From assembly GCF_000327065.1 (NCBI RefSeq), contig NC_019936.1, forward strand, positions 3,252,001 to 3,316,000: DNA of 64,000 bases, written 5' to 3'. Below the pieces are notes generated by a model, which was not told the origin of the DNA, ran no database searches, and saw nothing but the letters and a program-made list of their open reading frames with translations. Shown here piece after piece: positions 8,612 to 20,127 of the stretch; within the stretch, counting starts at the first letter, position 1; each line of letters begins with the position of its first letter. This stretch comes from Stutzerimonas stutzeri RCH2. Its GTDB lineage: Bacteria > Pseudomonadota > Gammaproteobacteria > Pseudomonadales > Pseudomonadaceae. The translations under genes were made by a program, and so were the position numbers.

Positions 8612-9367
8612 TCAGCAGTCGGACTTGCGCAATCCGCGAGGGGTCAGACCCAGATAGCGACGGGTCGCCGTGGTCAATGCGCTCTGGCTGGAGAAGCCGC
8701 ACTCCTCGGCAATCCGCACCAGCGGCAGCGGCGTTTCGCGCAGCAGGCGGGCAGCACGGTCGAGGCGGGTCTTGAGCAGGTACTGGTGTGGCGTGAGGCC
8801 GACACAGTCCTTGAACTGGGCGTGGAAATGGCTGGGGCTGAGGCAGACGACCTGGGCTAGCTCGGCTACGGTGATGCGTCGCGCCAGGTTGTCCTGAATA
8901 TGGCTGTCCAGCCGCTGGATATCGAGCGGGCCAACGGGGCGCTGCAGCGATTCACCAAATAGTCGCAAGTGCAGCGCCCGCAACAACACGCCGCCCAGCG
9001 CCCGGGCCAGCAGTGGATCGCTGCCATAGCGCGCCAGCTCGGCGCCGGCGTAGGCCAGCAGGTTCTGGAAATCGGCATCCAGCGCCGGATAGCGCGGCGC
9101 TTCGAACAGCCGAGCCAGCAGCTCCGGGTCTTCGGTGCCGACATCCTGCTCGTCCAGATCGATGATCAGCATGCGGTTGTCGCCCATGCCGGCGAAGCCG
9201 TGATCGGCATCGCCCGGCACCAGACAGGCGCGCATCCGACAAACCTCGCCGCCCGTGCCGTTGACCTCGAATTCCGCGCGCCCAGAAAGCGACATCACCA
9301 GCTGGTGATAGTCGTGGGCGTGCTGATGAGTCTGGTCATCCAGGCGAAGCAGACGGGCGTTGAGCAT
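8612..9367 (-). CDS. pruR: AraC-family transcriptional regulator, probable proline utilisation regulator
   Basis: Regulator of 251 residues. The N-terminal half is a cupin-like sensor domain (HAHDYHQLVMSLSGRAEFEV), and the C-terminal half a double helix-turn-helix of the AraC type (VAELAQVVCLSPSHFHAQF, then VRIAEECGFSSQSALT and an RYLGLTPRG end). P. aeruginosa has an AraC-type activator of putAP at this position, called PruR, which is the basis of the symbol. I chose the ATG at 9365-9367 (MLNARLLRLDDQ), because the reading frame upstream of it encodes a basic, low-complexity stretch unlike the family. It reads in the same direction as putA, immediately upstream of it. Confidence 0.82.
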   Translation of the reverse strand: MLNARLLRLDDQTHQHAHDYHQLVMSLSGRAEFEVNGTGGEVCRMRACLVPGDADHGFAGMGDNRMLIIDLDEQDVGTEDPELLARLFEAPRYPALDADFQNLLAYAGAELARYGSDPLLARALGGVLLRALHLRLFGESLQRPVGPLDIQRLDSHIQDNLARRITVAELAQVVCLSPSHFHAQFKDCVGLTPHQYLLKTRLDRAARLLRETPLPLVRIAEECGFSSQSALTTATRRYLGLTPRGLRKSDC

Positions 9368-9482
9368 GGTTGGCACCTGAGGCTGGGTCTGTCGCCGCGT
9401 CGTTCGGAGGCCATGCCGAAAGGGAACAGACCGTCGGCACTTTACCGGACCGCACCCATGGTGCCCACCCCCGCGCGACGGC

Positions 9483-9511
9483 ATTGAAATCATCCGCACC
9501 ACCACCCATCT
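9483..9511 (+). promoter_or_regulatory. Candidate heat-shock (sigma-32) promoter of the Lon-type protease
   Basis: ATTGAAA at 9483-9489 and ACCCATCT at 9504-9511 are separated by 14 bases. The sigma-32 consensus is CTTGAAA-N13-15-CCCCATNT, so only one base differs in each element. Transcription would start about 20 bases before the ATG at 9541. Confidence 0.6.
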
Positions 9512-9540
9512 AAGGTGCACGTATTCGCAACGGGTGCCGC

Positions 9541-11928
<2,388 letters not shown>

Positions 11929-12073
11929 AGGCAACGCCAGGTAAGTGGCACCCTTGCCTGGCCGCCACCACCAGCAGAGCCGAGCATTCGTAGCCTCGGC
12001 AACAGGGTCAAGACTTGGGCTGAGGCACCGGGGCAGCTATCCTCTCGGCAACCAATCCGACTGGTGCCGCTCC

Positions 12074-12475
12074 ATGCTCTTCGTCCGTCGCGCGTTATTG
12101 CCTGCCGCCGCACTTCTGCTCAGCGCTTGCGCACAGCAGGCGCCCAATACCCTTACGCTGGATAATCAGGCCCGCAGCTGCCAGCCCATGCAGCTGAGCC
12201 AGGGTCAGGAATTCAACCTGCGACTGCCGAGCAACCCGACCACGGGCTTTCGCTGGTCGCTCCGTTCCGACGGCGCACCCCAGCTGAAGCTGCTCGGCCC
12301 CGAGGTCTACACCGTTCCCGAGAAAGCCGGAGTCGTCGGCGGTGCCGGGGTGTCGACCTGGCGTTTCCGCGCGGCCACCAGCGGCGAGGCCAACCTGGCA
12401 CTCGAGTACGCCAGGCCCTGGGAGCGGGAAGTCGCCCCGGCTCAGCGCTTCGACTGCCGTATCCGTGTGAAATAA
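12074..12475 (+). CDS. Chagasin-like (I42 family) cysteine peptidase inhibitor lipoprotein
   Basis: Lipoprotein of 133 residues with a signal peptide and lipobox LLSAC around residues 15-19. It then shows the three inhibitory loops of the chagasin family in order: NPTTGFRW, a Gly-rich GVVGGAGVSTW, and ARPWE near the C-terminus. These loops plug the active site of papain-type peptidases. It is probably anchored in the outer membrane facing the periplasm. P. aeruginosa has an inhibitor of cysteine peptidases at the same place after the Lon-type gene. The ATG at 12074 is chosen because it gives the signal peptide; a longer upstream frame adds a sequence with no export signal. The target peptidase is unknown. 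Confidence 0.85.
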   Translation: MLFVRRALLPAAALLLSACAQQAPNTLTLDNQARSCQPMQLSQGQEFNLRLPSNPTTGFRWSLRSDGAPQLKLLGPEVYTVPEKAGVVGGAGVSTWRFRAATSGEANLALEYARPWEREVAPAQRFDCRIRVK

Positions 12476-12561
12476 TCGATACCAGCGGCACGGATCCCCA
12501 GCGCCACAGCCGAAAATCGCCTATACCGATTACAGGGACAACGTAGTCGGGGGGACATGTC

Positions 12562-13131
12562 ATGGACGGCTTCAGATTGTGCCTGCTCTGCTGTGCGCTG
12601 CCGCTGCTTGCTGGCTGCGGCAACCTGCTTCCCAGTGAACGCGCCGAGGTCAGCTCCGGTTTCCGCGACTATCTCGACGCCGAGACCAGCTTCGCCCGTG
12701 CCACCCCGGGCAGCACGACCCGCGTCGAGCTGTTCAAGCTGGGTTTCGACCCACAGCATGGCGGTAATGGCCGCATCCTCTCGTTTCTGGATGTCAGGCA
12801 GCTGTTCGTCCAACCGAACATTCCGATCGAATACCTGCCGGACAGCCTGGTGACCTGCCTCCAGGCCAAGGACCGCTGCACTGGCTACGCCTTCGAATAT
12901 ACCCAGACCGACAGCCAGCGCGTCGGCAGCTTCTGGGCCGACGTGCTGAACTTCCGCAAGAACCGCCAGGTGCAGGGCTGGAACCTGCGAGCGGTGTTCG
13001 TACTGGTGGACGACACGCTGGTACACAAAGTCAGCAATGGCGAACCGCAGATCCGCCGCTATCAGGTACAGCGCAATCCGCTCGGGCCGCTGCAGGGTGC
13101 CGGTGAGTTTCTTTCCGACCAGCTGAAATAA
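12562..13131 (+). CDS. Hypothetical lipoprotein
   Basis: A 189-residue protein with a signal peptide ending in the lipobox LLAGC (Cys near residue 19), so it is a predicted lipoprotein. Following Gly-Asn rather than Asp at +2 suggests outer membrane sorting. The mature part has no motif I recognise. It holds three further Cys (VTCLQAKDRCTGYAFEY near 95-105), two of which could form a disulphide. A GGGGGGAC ribosome site precedes the ATG. It is followed by a strong terminator. A similar conserved protein of unknown function occurs here in related pseudomonads, from memory. Confidence 0.82.
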   Translation: MDGFRLCLLCCALPLLAGCGNLLPSERAEVSSGFRDYLDAETSFARATPGSTTRVELFKLGFDPQHGGNGRILSFLDVRQLFVQPNIPIEYLPDSLVTCLQAKDRCTGYAFEYTQTDSQRVGSFWADVLNFRKNRQVQGWNLRAVFVLVDDTLVHKVSNGEPQIRRYQVQRNPLGPLQGAGEFLSDQLK

Positions 13132-13139
13132 GCGAACCT

Positions 13140-13174
13140 GGCGCGCACTTGGGCTAAAATGCGCGCCTTTTTGC
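13140..13174 (+). terminator. Terminator between the lipoprotein gene and cmoA
   Basis: Stem GGCGCGCA/TGCGCGCC with a 12-base loop, followed by TTTTT, starting 9 bases after the lipoprotein stop. It contains an ATG in frame with cmoA, which argues against that ATG as the cmoA start. Confidence 0.7.
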
Positions 13175-13191
13175 TTCGCCGGAACACAGCC

Positions 13192-13935
13192 GTGACGCAA
13201 CTTCCCGACCGAATCTATGCCAGCCCGCAGGCGCAGATCGCCGACTTCGTCTTCAACGAGGACGTGGTGCGCGTGTTTCCCGACATGATCAAGCGCTCCG
13301 TTCCCGGCTATCCAACGATTGTCGAAAACATCGGCGTGATCGCCGCGCAGTTCGCGCAGCCACATACCCACCTCTACGACCTCGGCTGCTCGTTGGGTGC
13401 GGTCACCCAGGCTCTGCGCCGCCACGTAAAGGTCGACAACTGCCAGGTGATCGCCGTGGACAACTCCGCGGCGATGGTCGAGCGCTGCCGCGAATACCTG
13501 CATGGGCAGGATTCGATGTTCCAGGAGCTGCTGCCGGTCGAGGTTATCGAGGGTGACATCCTGGCTCTGGAGTTCCGGCCAAGCTCACTGGTGGCGCTGA
13601 ACTTCACCCTGCAATTCATTGCGCCGGAACAGCGTCCTGCCCTGCTCGGCCGCATCCGCCAGGCGCTGGTACCCGGCGGGGCACTGCTCCTGTCCGAGAA
13701 ACTGCGTTTCGACGATGACAGCGAACAACAACTGCTGACCGATCTGCATATCGCCTTCAAGCGTGCCAATGGCTACAGCGAACTGGAGATTGCGCAGAAA
13801 CGCAGCGCTATCGAGAACGTGATGAAGCCCGATAGCCTGGAAACCCATCGCCAGCGCCTGCTCGACGCCGGCTTTTCCAAGGTCGTGCCCTGGTTCCAAT
13901 GCCTGAATTTCGCTTCGCTGATCGCCCTGCCATGA
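13192..13935 (+). CDS. cmoA: Carboxy-S-adenosyl-L-methionine synthase CmoA
   Basis: Converts SAM and prephenate to carboxy-SAM, the donor that CmoB uses to make cmo5U at tRNA wobble position 34. The class I methyltransferase fold shows [15 protein letters not shown] for SAM binding and [12 protein letters not shown] after it, with the family end [17 protein letters not shown] chose the GTG at 13192, giving 247 residues, the same length as E. coli CmoA and the family's [18 protein letters not shown] beginning. An ATG at 13159 would add 11 residues but falls inside the upstream terminator stem. The stop overlaps the cmoB start (ATGA), so the pair is translationally coupled. Confidence 0.93.
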   Translation: MTQLPDRIYASPQAQIADFVFNEDVVRVFPDMIKRSVPGYPTIVENIGVIAAQFAQPHTHLYDLGCSLGAVTQALRRHVKVDNCQVIAVDNSAAMVERCREYLHGQDSMFQELLPVEVIEGDILALEFRPSSLVALNFTLQFIAPEQRPALLGRIRQALVPGGALLLSEKLRFDDDSEQQLLTDLHIAFKRANGYSELEIAQKRSAIENVMKPDSLETHRQRLLDAGFSKVVPWFQCLNFASLIALP

Positions 13936-14894
13936 ATCTCGACCTGACTCCTCTCGCCTGGCGCCTGGCCGGCACCCCTCTCGCGGCCTGGGCCAACAGC
14001 GTTCAGCAGCAGCTGGATGCCAAGCTTGCCGTCGGCCACGGCGACCTGCCGCGCTGGCGCCGAGCCGTCGATGCCCTGCCAGCGCTGGCGCCCGTGCAGG
14101 TCGAACTGCGTGACGGCTTCCGCCTCGACGCAATCTGTGACGACGCCACGCGCCAGGCCACCCGCGAGGCATTGATGGGCTTGTCGCCATGGCGCAAGGG
14201 CCCATTCGATGTGTTCGGTGTACACGTCGATACCGAGTGGCGCTCGGACTGGAAGTGGGAGCGGGTTGCACCGCACCTGGATCTCGCCGGCAAACGCATC
14301 CTCGATGTCGGTTGCGGCAACGGCTACTACATGTGGCGCATGCTCGGCGCCGGCGCCGACAGCGTGGTCGGGGTGGACCCGAACTGGCTGTTCTTCTGCC
14401 AGTTCCATGCAATGAAGCGTTACCTGCAGGAGCTGCCGGTCTGGCACTTGCCCTTCGCTTTGGAAGAGCTGCCGGCCAGGCTCGAAGGCTTCGAGACGGT
14501 CTTTTCCATGGGCGTGCTCTACCATCGCCGCTCCCCCATCGATCACCTGCTCGACCTGAAGGACTGTCTGGTCCGCGGCGGCGAGCTGGTGCTGGAAACA
14601 CTGGTGGTCGAGGGCGACGAGAACACCGCACTGGTACCGGAAGACCGCTACGCACAGATGCGCAACGTCTGGTTCCTGCCCTCGGTGCAAGCGCTGGAAT
14701 GCTGGCTGCGCCGCGCTGGTTTCGTCGACGTGCGCTGCGTGGACGTCAGCGTGACCAGCATTGAGGAACAGCGCAGCACCGAGTGGATGCGTTATCAGTC
14801 ACTGCCCGACTTCCTTGATCCAGAAGACCACGGCAAAACCATCGAAGGCCTGCCGGCACCCATGCGCGCAGTGCTGCTGGCCCGCAAGCCTTAG
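13932..14894 (+). CDS. cmoB: tRNA U34 carboxymethyltransferase CmoB
   Basis: Transfers the carboxymethyl group from carboxy-SAM to 5-hydroxyuridine at the wobble position of several tRNAs, widening codon reading. It has 320 residues, near the 323 of E. coli CmoB. The SAM site is [16 protein letters not shown] around residue 123, followed by [18 protein letters not shown] and [16 protein letters not shown]. The ATG overlaps the cmoA stop by four bases. A longer in-frame extension upstream lies wholly within cmoA. Confidence 0.95.
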   Translation: MNLDLTPLAWRLAGTPLAAWANSVQQQLDAKLAVGHGDLPRWRRAVDALPALAPVQVELRDGFRLDAICDDATRQATREALMGLSPWRKGPFDVFGVHVDTEWRSDWKWERVAPHLDLAGKRILDVGCGNGYYMWRMLGAGADSVVGVDPNWLFFCQFHAMKRYLQELPVWHLPFALEELPARLEGFETVFSMGVLYHRRSPIDHLLDLKDCLVRGGELVLETLVVEGDENTALVPEDRYAQMRNVWFLPSVQALECWLRRAGFVDVRCVDVSVTSIEEQRSTEWMRYQSLPDFLDPEDHGKTIEGLPAPMRAVLLARKP

Positions 14895-14906
14895 TCGGCT
14901 AGTCGT

Positions 14907-15182
14907 TCAGCGCCGGCCCCTGGATGCTCGGCGCTGCGCCATCCGTTGCCGCAAGGGCATGTCGGCCATTGCGCTGATGCGTTGCCGATCCAGATCGCGC
15001 GCGACCAGCTCGCGATCATCCAATTGCAGCAATTGCCGATACAGCCGTCGTTGCCGCCAGGCGCAAAACCAATCGTGCAAGCTGCGCTGCATATCCAGCG
15101 GCCACATGGCTGGCATATAGAAATCCGGTACCTGGGGCTCGGCTTGTTGCCGCGCGGCGTTCTTGCGTTGTTCGACCGTCAT
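14907..15182 (-). CDS. DUF1127-type small protein
   Basis: A 91-residue basic, Arg/Gln-rich protein. The C-terminal half (WRQRRLYRQLLQLDDRELVARDL) resembles the DUF1127 pattern of a basic helix followed by L-x-x-L-x-D-R-E-L-x-x-D-L. DUF1127 proteins in other bacteria act in RNA metabolism and phosphate or stress responses. No role is known for this one. The ATG at 15180-15182 is chosen for its strong GGAGGTG site; an upstream start would add 16 residues without one. It ends convergently 12 bases from cmoB and is divergent from a LysR regulator, which may control it. Confidence 0.7.
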   Translation of the reverse strand: MTVEQRKNAARQQAEPQVPDFYMPAMWPLDMQRSLHDWFCAWRQRRLYRQLLQLDDRELVARDLDRQRISAMADMPLRQRMAQRRASRGRR

Positions 15183-15259
15183 GCTCACCTCCGCTTCGCT
15201 CGGGTGACCGCTCACTGGCTGTGGCGCCACCGGTTGCCGACAGGATGAGCGGGGGTTGA

Positions 15260-15308
15260 TCGTTCAGACAAACGACTAATATGAAAGTCTTCGTTCAGAA
15301 AAACTGAA
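15260..15308. promoter_or_regulatory. Repeat pair in the DUF1127/LysR divergent region
   Basis: The 9-mer TCGTTCAGA occurs at 15260 and 15291. Each copy is part of an inverted repeat: TCGTT-N6-AACGA at 15260-15275, which fits the LysR T-N11-A pattern in size, and TTCAG-N5-CTGAA at 15294-15308. This is a candidate operator for the LysR regulator on both promoters. Confidence 0.45.
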
Positions 15309-15316
15309 GCGCACAC

Positions 15317-16273
15317 ATGACAGCACCACTCGAGCAAACGCCTGCCCCCGCTACGCCGTTGCTGGAAAGCGATGTCCTGCGTACCTTCGTCGCGATCGCG
15401 GAAAGCGGCAGCTTCACCCGTGCCGCCGGACAGATCTATCGCAGTACCTCCGCCGTCAGCATGCAGATCAAACGCCTCGAAGAGACCCTCGGGCACTCAT
15501 TGTTTGTACGCGAAGCCAGGCAGGTGCGCCTTACACCGGCCGGTGAGACGCTGCTCGGCTATGCGCGGCGCCTGCTCAAGCTCAACGAAGAAGCGGTCGC
15601 CCAGTTCCGCCAGCCGAGGCTGCAGGGCCGGGTACGCTTCGGCACCCCGGCGGATGTCGGTACACGTATCCTGCCCGGCCTGCTGGCGTTATTCGCGCGC
15701 AGTCATCCCGGCGTCGAGGTGGACGTCTCGGTAGCCCGCAGCATCGACATGATTGAGCGCATCGATGCAGGGGAACTGGACCTCGCTCTGGTCACCGTCG
15801 GCAACCTCGGGCAGGACGACTCCAGAGGCGAGCCAGTACATAGTGAAGCACTGGTATGGGCCGGGCGCAGCGGCGGTATCGCGGCGCTGCGCTCGCCGCT
15901 GCCTCTGGCGCTGGCCAGCCCCGATTGCGCCTGGCGTCGGCAGGCCCTGGATGCGCTCGATCGGATCGGCCGCCATTACCGTATCGCCTATTCGAGCGAG
16001 CAGACCTCCGGCCAGGAAGCGGCCATGATCGCCGATCTAGCCATCGCGCCCTACCCGGCGAGCCTGCTGCGCCCTCCCCTGCAATGCCTGGATGGGCAGT
16101 ACGGACTACCGCAGTTGGGTGACTATCGAATCAACCTGCTGCGTGGCAGCAATCGGAGCGAAGCGGTCGACATCCTGGCAGAACAGGTAATCGCCGCCTT
16201 CGTCGAATATCGAAACCCGCGCGGCGGCCGTCGAGCCGAGCCAAACGAGGGAATGAAATGGCACGCTGGATGA
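15317..16273 (+). CDS. LysR-family transcriptional regulator
   Basis: A 318-residue regulator with the N-terminal winged helix-turn-helix (LLESDVLRTFVAIAESGSF, AAGQIYRSTSAVSMQIKRLE) at about residues 16-75, a linker helix, and a substrate-binding domain beginning GRVRFGTPADVGTRILPGL. The effector is unknown. It is divergent from the DUF1127 gene across 134 bases that carry inverted repeats of LysR-box type, so it probably controls that gene and itself. Its 3' end overlaps the next small membrane protein gene by 16 bases. Confidence 0.9.
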   Translation: MTAPLEQTPAPATPLLESDVLRTFVAIAESGSFTRAAGQIYRSTSAVSMQIKRLEETLGHSLFVREARQVRLTPAGETLLGYARRLLKLNEEAVAQFRQPRLQGRVRFGTPADVGTRILPGLLALFARSHPGVEVDVSVARSIDMIERIDAGELDLALVTVGNLGQDDSRGEPVHSEALVWAGRSGGIAALRSPLPLALASPDCAWRRQALDALDRIGRHYRIAYSSEQTSGQEAAMIADLAIAPYPASLLRPPLQCLDGQYGLPQLGDYRINLLRGSNRSEAVDILAEQVIAAFVEYRNPRGGRRAEPNEGMKWHAG

Positions 16274-16464
16274 TCATCGCAGGCGCGGCACTACTCCTGC
16301 TTGGCGTTGCCTGGCACTACTTTCCCTGGTTGCTGAACTGGTTCGGCCGGCTGCCCGGCGACATTCGCATCGAGTCCGAGCGCAGCCGGGTATTCATTCC
16401 GATCACCTCAATGGTGATTTTGAGCATTGTGCTGAGCGTGCTGGTCAACCTGTTCCGTCGTTAA
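16258..16464 (+). CDS. DUF2905 small membrane protein
   Basis: A 68-residue inner membrane protein with two hydrophobic helices (about 5-24 and 47-64) around a polar loop containing FGRLPGDIRIE, the hallmark of DUF2905. Function unknown. The ATG lies inside the end of the LysR gene, with GAGGGAATGA just before as ribosome site, so it is co-transcribed and coupled with it. Confidence 0.85.
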   Translation: MARWMIIAGAALLLLGVAWHYFPWLLNWFGRLPGDIRIESERSRVFIPITSMVILSIVLSVLVNLFRR

Positions 16465-16512
16465 AGGTCGCTTTAGCACGGAAGCCTTCCTGGCTCCACA
16501 ATGCCCTGAGCA

Positions 16513-16526
16513 GCGGGCTTGCCCGC
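16513..16526. repeat. REP-like palindrome
   Basis: GCGGGCTTGCCCGC in the gap between the convergent DUF2905 gene and pdxJ resembles the core of Pseudomonas REP elements. Only one copy is seen here, so the call is tentative. It could also act as a bidirectional terminator. Confidence 0.35.
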
Positions 16527-16591
16527 GCACCACTCTGGCTACCCGTGCAACCAACCTCTTGGTATCTCCGAGACTGAAGCCCCTGGCTTTT

Positions 16592-17338
16592 TCAGCCCCG
16601 TGCCGCCGCGCTCAGGATCAAGTGTTTCATTTCCTTGACCGCCTGCTTGAAGCCAACGAACAGCGCATGGGCGACGATGGCGTGGCCGATGTTCAGCTCG
16701 TTGACGCCACGGATGGCAGCGATGGCCTCGGCGTTGTGGTAATGCAGGCCGTGCCCGGCATTGACGATCAGCCCATGGCTCAGCCCGGCTTCGACGCCAT
16801 CGCGAATGCGCGCCAGCTCGCAGGCACGCTCGGCCACGCTGTGCGCATCGGCATAGCGCCCGGTGTGCAGTTCGATGGCCGGCGCGCCGATCCGTGCGGC
16901 CGCCTCGATCTGCCGCGGGTCGGCATCGATGAACAGCGAGACTTCCGCGCCACAGCCACGCAGACGCTCCACCGCCTCACGAATACGCGCCTCCTGACCG
17001 GCGACGTCCAGCCCGCCCTCGGTGGTCAGTTCCTGACGGGTTTCCGGAACCAGGCAGACGTGCTCCGGGCGCAGCTGCTCGGCAAAGGCCAGCATCGCCT
17101 CGGTCACGCCCATCTCGAAGTTCATTCGCGTCTGCAGAGCATCTTTCATCATCAGCACATCGCGTTCCTGGATATGCCGGCGATCTTCGCGCAGGTGCAC
17201 GGTAATGCCGTCTGCGCCGGCTTCTTCGGCGTCCAGCGCGGCCTTGACCGGGTCCGGATAGCGGGTCCCGCGAGCCTGACGCAGGGTGGCGACATGGTCG
17301 ACGTTGACGCCGAGCAGGATTCGATTGGCTTCAGTCAC
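16592..17338 (-). CDS. pdxJ: Pyridoxine 5'-phosphate synthase PdxJ
   Basis: Condenses 1-deoxyxylulose 5-phosphate with 3-amino-2-oxopropyl phosphate to pyridoxine 5'-phosphate, the last ring-forming step of vitamin B6 synthesis. It is a TIM barrel of 248 residues with the family start [18 protein letters not shown], the phosphate-binding [10 protein letters not shown] and [10 protein letters not shown]. Last gene of the lepA-lepB-DUF4845-rnc-era-recO-pdxJ run. Its start overlaps the recO stop by 8 bases. Confidence 0.96.
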   Translation of the reverse strand: MTEANRILLGVNVDHVATLRQARGTRYPDPVKAALDAEEAGADGITVHLREDRRHIQERDVLMMKDALQTRMNFEMGVTEAMLAFAEQLRPEHVCLVPETRQELTTEGGLDVAGQEARIREAVERLRGCGAEVSLFIDADPRQIEAAARIGAPAIELHTGRYADAHSVAERACELARIRDGVEAGLSHGLIVNAGHGLHYHNAEAIAAIRGVNELNIGHAIVAHALFVGFKQAVKEMKHLILSAAARG

Positions 17339-18020
17339 GCGGGGCCTCCTTCAGATTCATGAACAGTTCGCGGCTGACCAGCGGTCGGCCGCCCAGATGA
17401 GGTGCCAGGGCTTGGCGCATCAGTCGCTTGGCCGCCGCGAGCGCCCCCGGCATCTGCCAATCGGCCTCAGCCATTGCGAGAAGTTCCGCGCCGTTGAACA
17501 GCCCCGGCTGAAACCCGGCGACCGCTTCTAGGCCGGCATCAGGCAAAAGCTGGTACTGCCGCCGCGGGTCGATCGGCTCCCCGGCGATATCTACATCAAG
17601 GGCAAAACCATAGCCCAACTCGTCAAGCAGCCGCCATTCGAAGGCGCGCAGCAGCGGCTCGAGGGGGCGGTGTGCGGCCAGAGCCGGCAGGGTGGCGACG
17701 TAATGATCGAACAGCGCGGGGTGCGCGTCCTCCATCGGTAGCAGGCGTATCAGCAGCTCGTTGAGGTACATGCCGCTGAACAACGCCTGGCCATCGAGCC
17801 AGTGCGACGGCCCAGCGCTTTCGAGACGGGCAACGGTCTTCAGCTCCGATTTGCCGCGCAGCTCCACTTCGAGAGTCACGAACGGACGAATCAAGCTACC
17901 GGCCTTGCCTCGCGCTGCACGCATGACGGCACGCAGCCGACCCTGCGGGGTGAACAGGTCGACCAGCGCGCTGCTTTCCTTGTACGGGCGACTGTGCAGA
18001 ACGAAAGCAGGCTGGTGCAT
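17331..18020 (-). CDS. recO: DNA repair protein RecO
   Basis: Recombination mediator of the RecF pathway that helps RecR load RecA on SSB-coated DNA and anneals strands. The protein has 229 residues, the usual size, with an N-terminal OB fold ([35 protein letters not shown]) and a helical C-terminal half. Not all family members keep the zinc Cys set, and none is seen here. It lies 48 bases downstream of era and overlaps pdxJ. Confidence 0.93.
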   Translation of the reverse strand: MHQPAFVLHSRPYKESSALVDLFTPQGRLRAVMRAARGKAGSLIRPFVTLEVELRGKSELKTVARLESAGPSHWLDGQALFSGMYLNELLIRLLPMEDAHPALFDHYVATLPALAAHRPLEPLLRAFEWRLLDELGYGFALDVDIAGEPIDPRRQYQLLPDAGLEAVAGFQPGLFNGAELLAMAEADWQMPGALAAAKRLMRQALAPHLGGRPLVSRELFMNLKEAPRD

Positions 18021-18068
18021 GGCGGGCCAGAAGGTGCGCGATGCGCACGGGTGATTGCGGGTCGGCGC

Positions 18069-18980
18069 TTACTGGTAGCCCAGCGAATGCAGCGCACGCT
18101 CGTCGTCAGACCAGCCACCCTTCACCTTGACCCACAGGTGGAGCATGACCTTGGAGTCGAACAATACCTCCATGTCCTTGCGCGCTTCCTGGCCGATGCG
18201 TTTGATGCGCTCGCCCTTGTCCCCAATGATGATCTTCTTCTGCCCGTCACGCTCGACCAGAATCAGCGCGTGGATGTGCAGCACGCGGCCTTCCTGCTTG
18301 AAGTCCTCGATCTCCACGGTGATCTGGTAAGGCACCTCGGCACCAAGCTGACGCATGATCTTCTCGCGCACCAGCTCTGCGGCGAGGAAGCGGCTGCTGC
18401 GGTCGGTGATCTGGTCTTCCGGAAAGAAATGCTCGCTCTCTGGCAAGCGATCAGCGACCAGTTTTTCCAGCGTTTCCAGGTTCTGGCCGTGCTGCGCCGA
18501 TATCGGAACGATCTCGGCATTCGGCAGCTGTTCGGCCAGCCAGCGCAGGTGCGGCAGCAGCTCGGCCTTGTCTTCGACACGGTCAGTCTTGTTGACCGCG
18601 ATGATCAGCGGACCGGTGACGTACTGAACTCGCTCAAGCACCGCTTGGTCCTCGTCGGTCCAGCGGGTGCGGTCGACGACGAAGATCACCACGTCGACGT
18701 CCTTCAACGCCGATGCTGCCGTGCGGTTCATGTAGCGGTTCAGCGCGGTTTCACCGTTCTTGTGCAGCCCGGGCGTATCGACATAAACCGCCTGCACGCT
18801 GCCTTCGGTCTTGATGCCGAGCATGTTGTGGCGGGTGGTTTGCGGCTTGCGCGAGGTGATCGCGAGCTTCTGCCCGAGGATATGGTTGAGCAGCGTCGAT
18901 TTGCCGACGTTCGGCCGGCCGACGATCGCCACGTAACCGCAACGGCTGACGTCTTCGGGTTGTAGCTGTTCGTCAGTCAT
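18069..18980 (-). CDS. era: Ribosome assembly GTPase Era
   Basis: Essential GTPase that binds the 3' end of 16S rRNA and guides 30S subunit maturation at the membrane. It has 303 residues. G1 is GRPNVGKST at residues 21-29, G3 is [11 protein letters not shown]4 is NKTD, and the C-terminal KH domain carries [14 protein letters not shown]. The start overlaps the end of rnc by 8 bases, the classic rnc-era arrangement, in which RNase III processing of the transcript is known from E. coli. Confidence 0.97.
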   Translation of the reverse strand: MTDEQLQPEDVSRCGYVAIVGRPNVGKSTLLNHILGQKLAITSRKPQTTRHNMLGIKTEGSVQAVYVDTPGLHKNGETALNRYMNRTAASALKDVDVVIFVVDRTRWTDEDQAVLERVQYVTGPLIIAVNKTDRVEDKAELLPHLRWLAEQLPNAEIVPISAQHGQNLETLEKLVADRLPESEHFFPEDQITDRSSRFLAAELVREKIMRQLGAEVPYQITVEIEDFKQEGRVLHIHALILVERDGQKKIIIGDKGERIKRIGQEARKDMEVLFDSKVMLHLWVKVKGGWSDDERALHSLGYQ

Positions 18981-19662
18981 GTCCGTTCTCCACGCCCAGG
19001 GCGATCAGTGCGGCTGCCGCGGCAACCTGTTCGGCAATGCGGCGACTGGCGCCCTGCCCATGCGTTTTTTCGTTCAGCAAAGCCACCTGACACTCGACGA
19101 AGAAGGTGCGGCAATGCGGCTCGCCCTGGATGTCCACCACCTCGTAACGCGGCAGCTCGCAGGCACGCGACTGCAGAAATTCCTGCAGCCGTGTCTTCGG
19201 GTCCTTGTTGGTATCGACCAGGGTCAGGCCCTGCAGCTCGTTAGCCAGCCAGGCAACGACCCGCTCGCGGGCAACGTCCATCCCGGCGTCAAGATAGATG
19301 GCGCCGATCAGTGCCTCGAGTGTGTCTGCCAGAATCGATTCGCGACGGTAGCCGCCGCTCTTGAGTTCACCGGAGCCCAGGCGCAGGTATTCGCCAAGCT
19401 CGAAACCACGCGCCAGCACCGCAAGCGTCTCGCCCTTGACCAGCCGAGCGCGCAGCCGCGACAGCTGCCCTTCACGAGCCTGCGGAAAATGATTGAACAG
19501 TGCCTCGCCGGCGACGAAGTTAAGGATGGCGTCGCCAAGGAACTCCAGACGCTCGTTGTTGCGTCCGGCGTAGCTACGATGGGTCAGGGCCAGGAGCATG
19601 AGCTCCTGGTCCTTGAATTGATAACCGAGCCTGCGCTCGAGACGGGCTAACGAAGTGCTCAC
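18973..19662 (-). CDS. rnc: Ribonuclease III
   Basis: Endoribonuclease that cuts double-stranded RNA, processing rRNA precursors and some mRNAs. The 229-residue protein has the catalytic signature [11 protein letters not shown] at residues 37-47, a second acidic cluster ([15 protein letters not shown]), and a C-terminal double-stranded RNA binding domain starting at [11 protein letters not shown]. It overlaps the upstream DUF4845 gene by four bases. Confidence 0.97.
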   Translation of the reverse strand: MSTSLARLERRLGYQFKDQELMLLALTHRSYAGRNNERLEFLGDAILNFVAGEALFNHFPQAREGQLSRLRARLVKGETLAVLARGFELGEYLRLGSGELKSGGYRRESILADTLEALIGAIYLDAGMDVARERVVAWLANELQGLTLVDTNKDPKTRLQEFLQSRACELPRYEVVDIQGEPHCRTFFVECQVALLNEKTHGQGASRRIAEQVAAAAALIALGVENGHD

Positions 19663-20036
19663 GGCATCCTTAGGCGATATTCTTTGTCGAAGTTCGCCAC
19701 CAGATCGAGATTGCGGATCAGCGGCTCGCGTTTTTCGTATTTCAGGTGCGCCCTGAACTCGTTGTTCTGGATCTCGACCTTCAGCGCATCCCTGAGATCG
19801 ATGTTCTGGATGCCGTTGACCTGCATCCCCTTGCTTACATGGTTATAAAACTCCCCAACGCTGCGAATCTCAAGCGCTTCGTCGGTTTCCACGGACTGAA
19901 TGATCTTGTCCATGGACATGTAGTCAAAATAATGCGGGAACATCTTGAACCCGGTGCTTGCCATAAACGCCACAACCGCCAGGACCATGATCCAGCTCAG
20001 CATGGACAGCCCTTTTTGCGAACGCGCAAAACTCAT
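19659..20036 (-). CDS. DUF4845 membrane protein between lepB and rnc
   Basis: A 125-residue protein with one N-terminal transmembrane helix (about residues 10-30, [19 protein letters not shown]) and a soluble domain facing the periplasm. It matches the DUF4845 family, which sits between lepB and rnc in many gammaproteobacteria and has no established function. I chose the ATG at 20034-20036 (MSFARSQKG), which has a GAGG-like site and puts the membrane helix at the N-terminus. A longer frame adds 29 residues of unlikely sequence. Coupling with rnc by a 4-base overlap suggests a link to translation or secretion. Confidence 0.82.
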   Translation of the reverse strand: MSFARSQKGLSMLSWIMVLAVVAFMASTGFKMFPHYFDYMSMDKIIQSVETDEALEIRSVGEFYNHVSKGMQVNGIQNIDLRDALKVEIQNNEFRAHLKYEKREPLIRNLDLVANFDKEYRLRMP

Positions 20037-20127
20037 GTCGACCTCTATGTCGTTGCGATACCCACCGATCGGGGCAGGACAAATATAGCGAGCCAGGTTC
20101 GCCCAGCGAGCGCCGCAATTCACAGCT

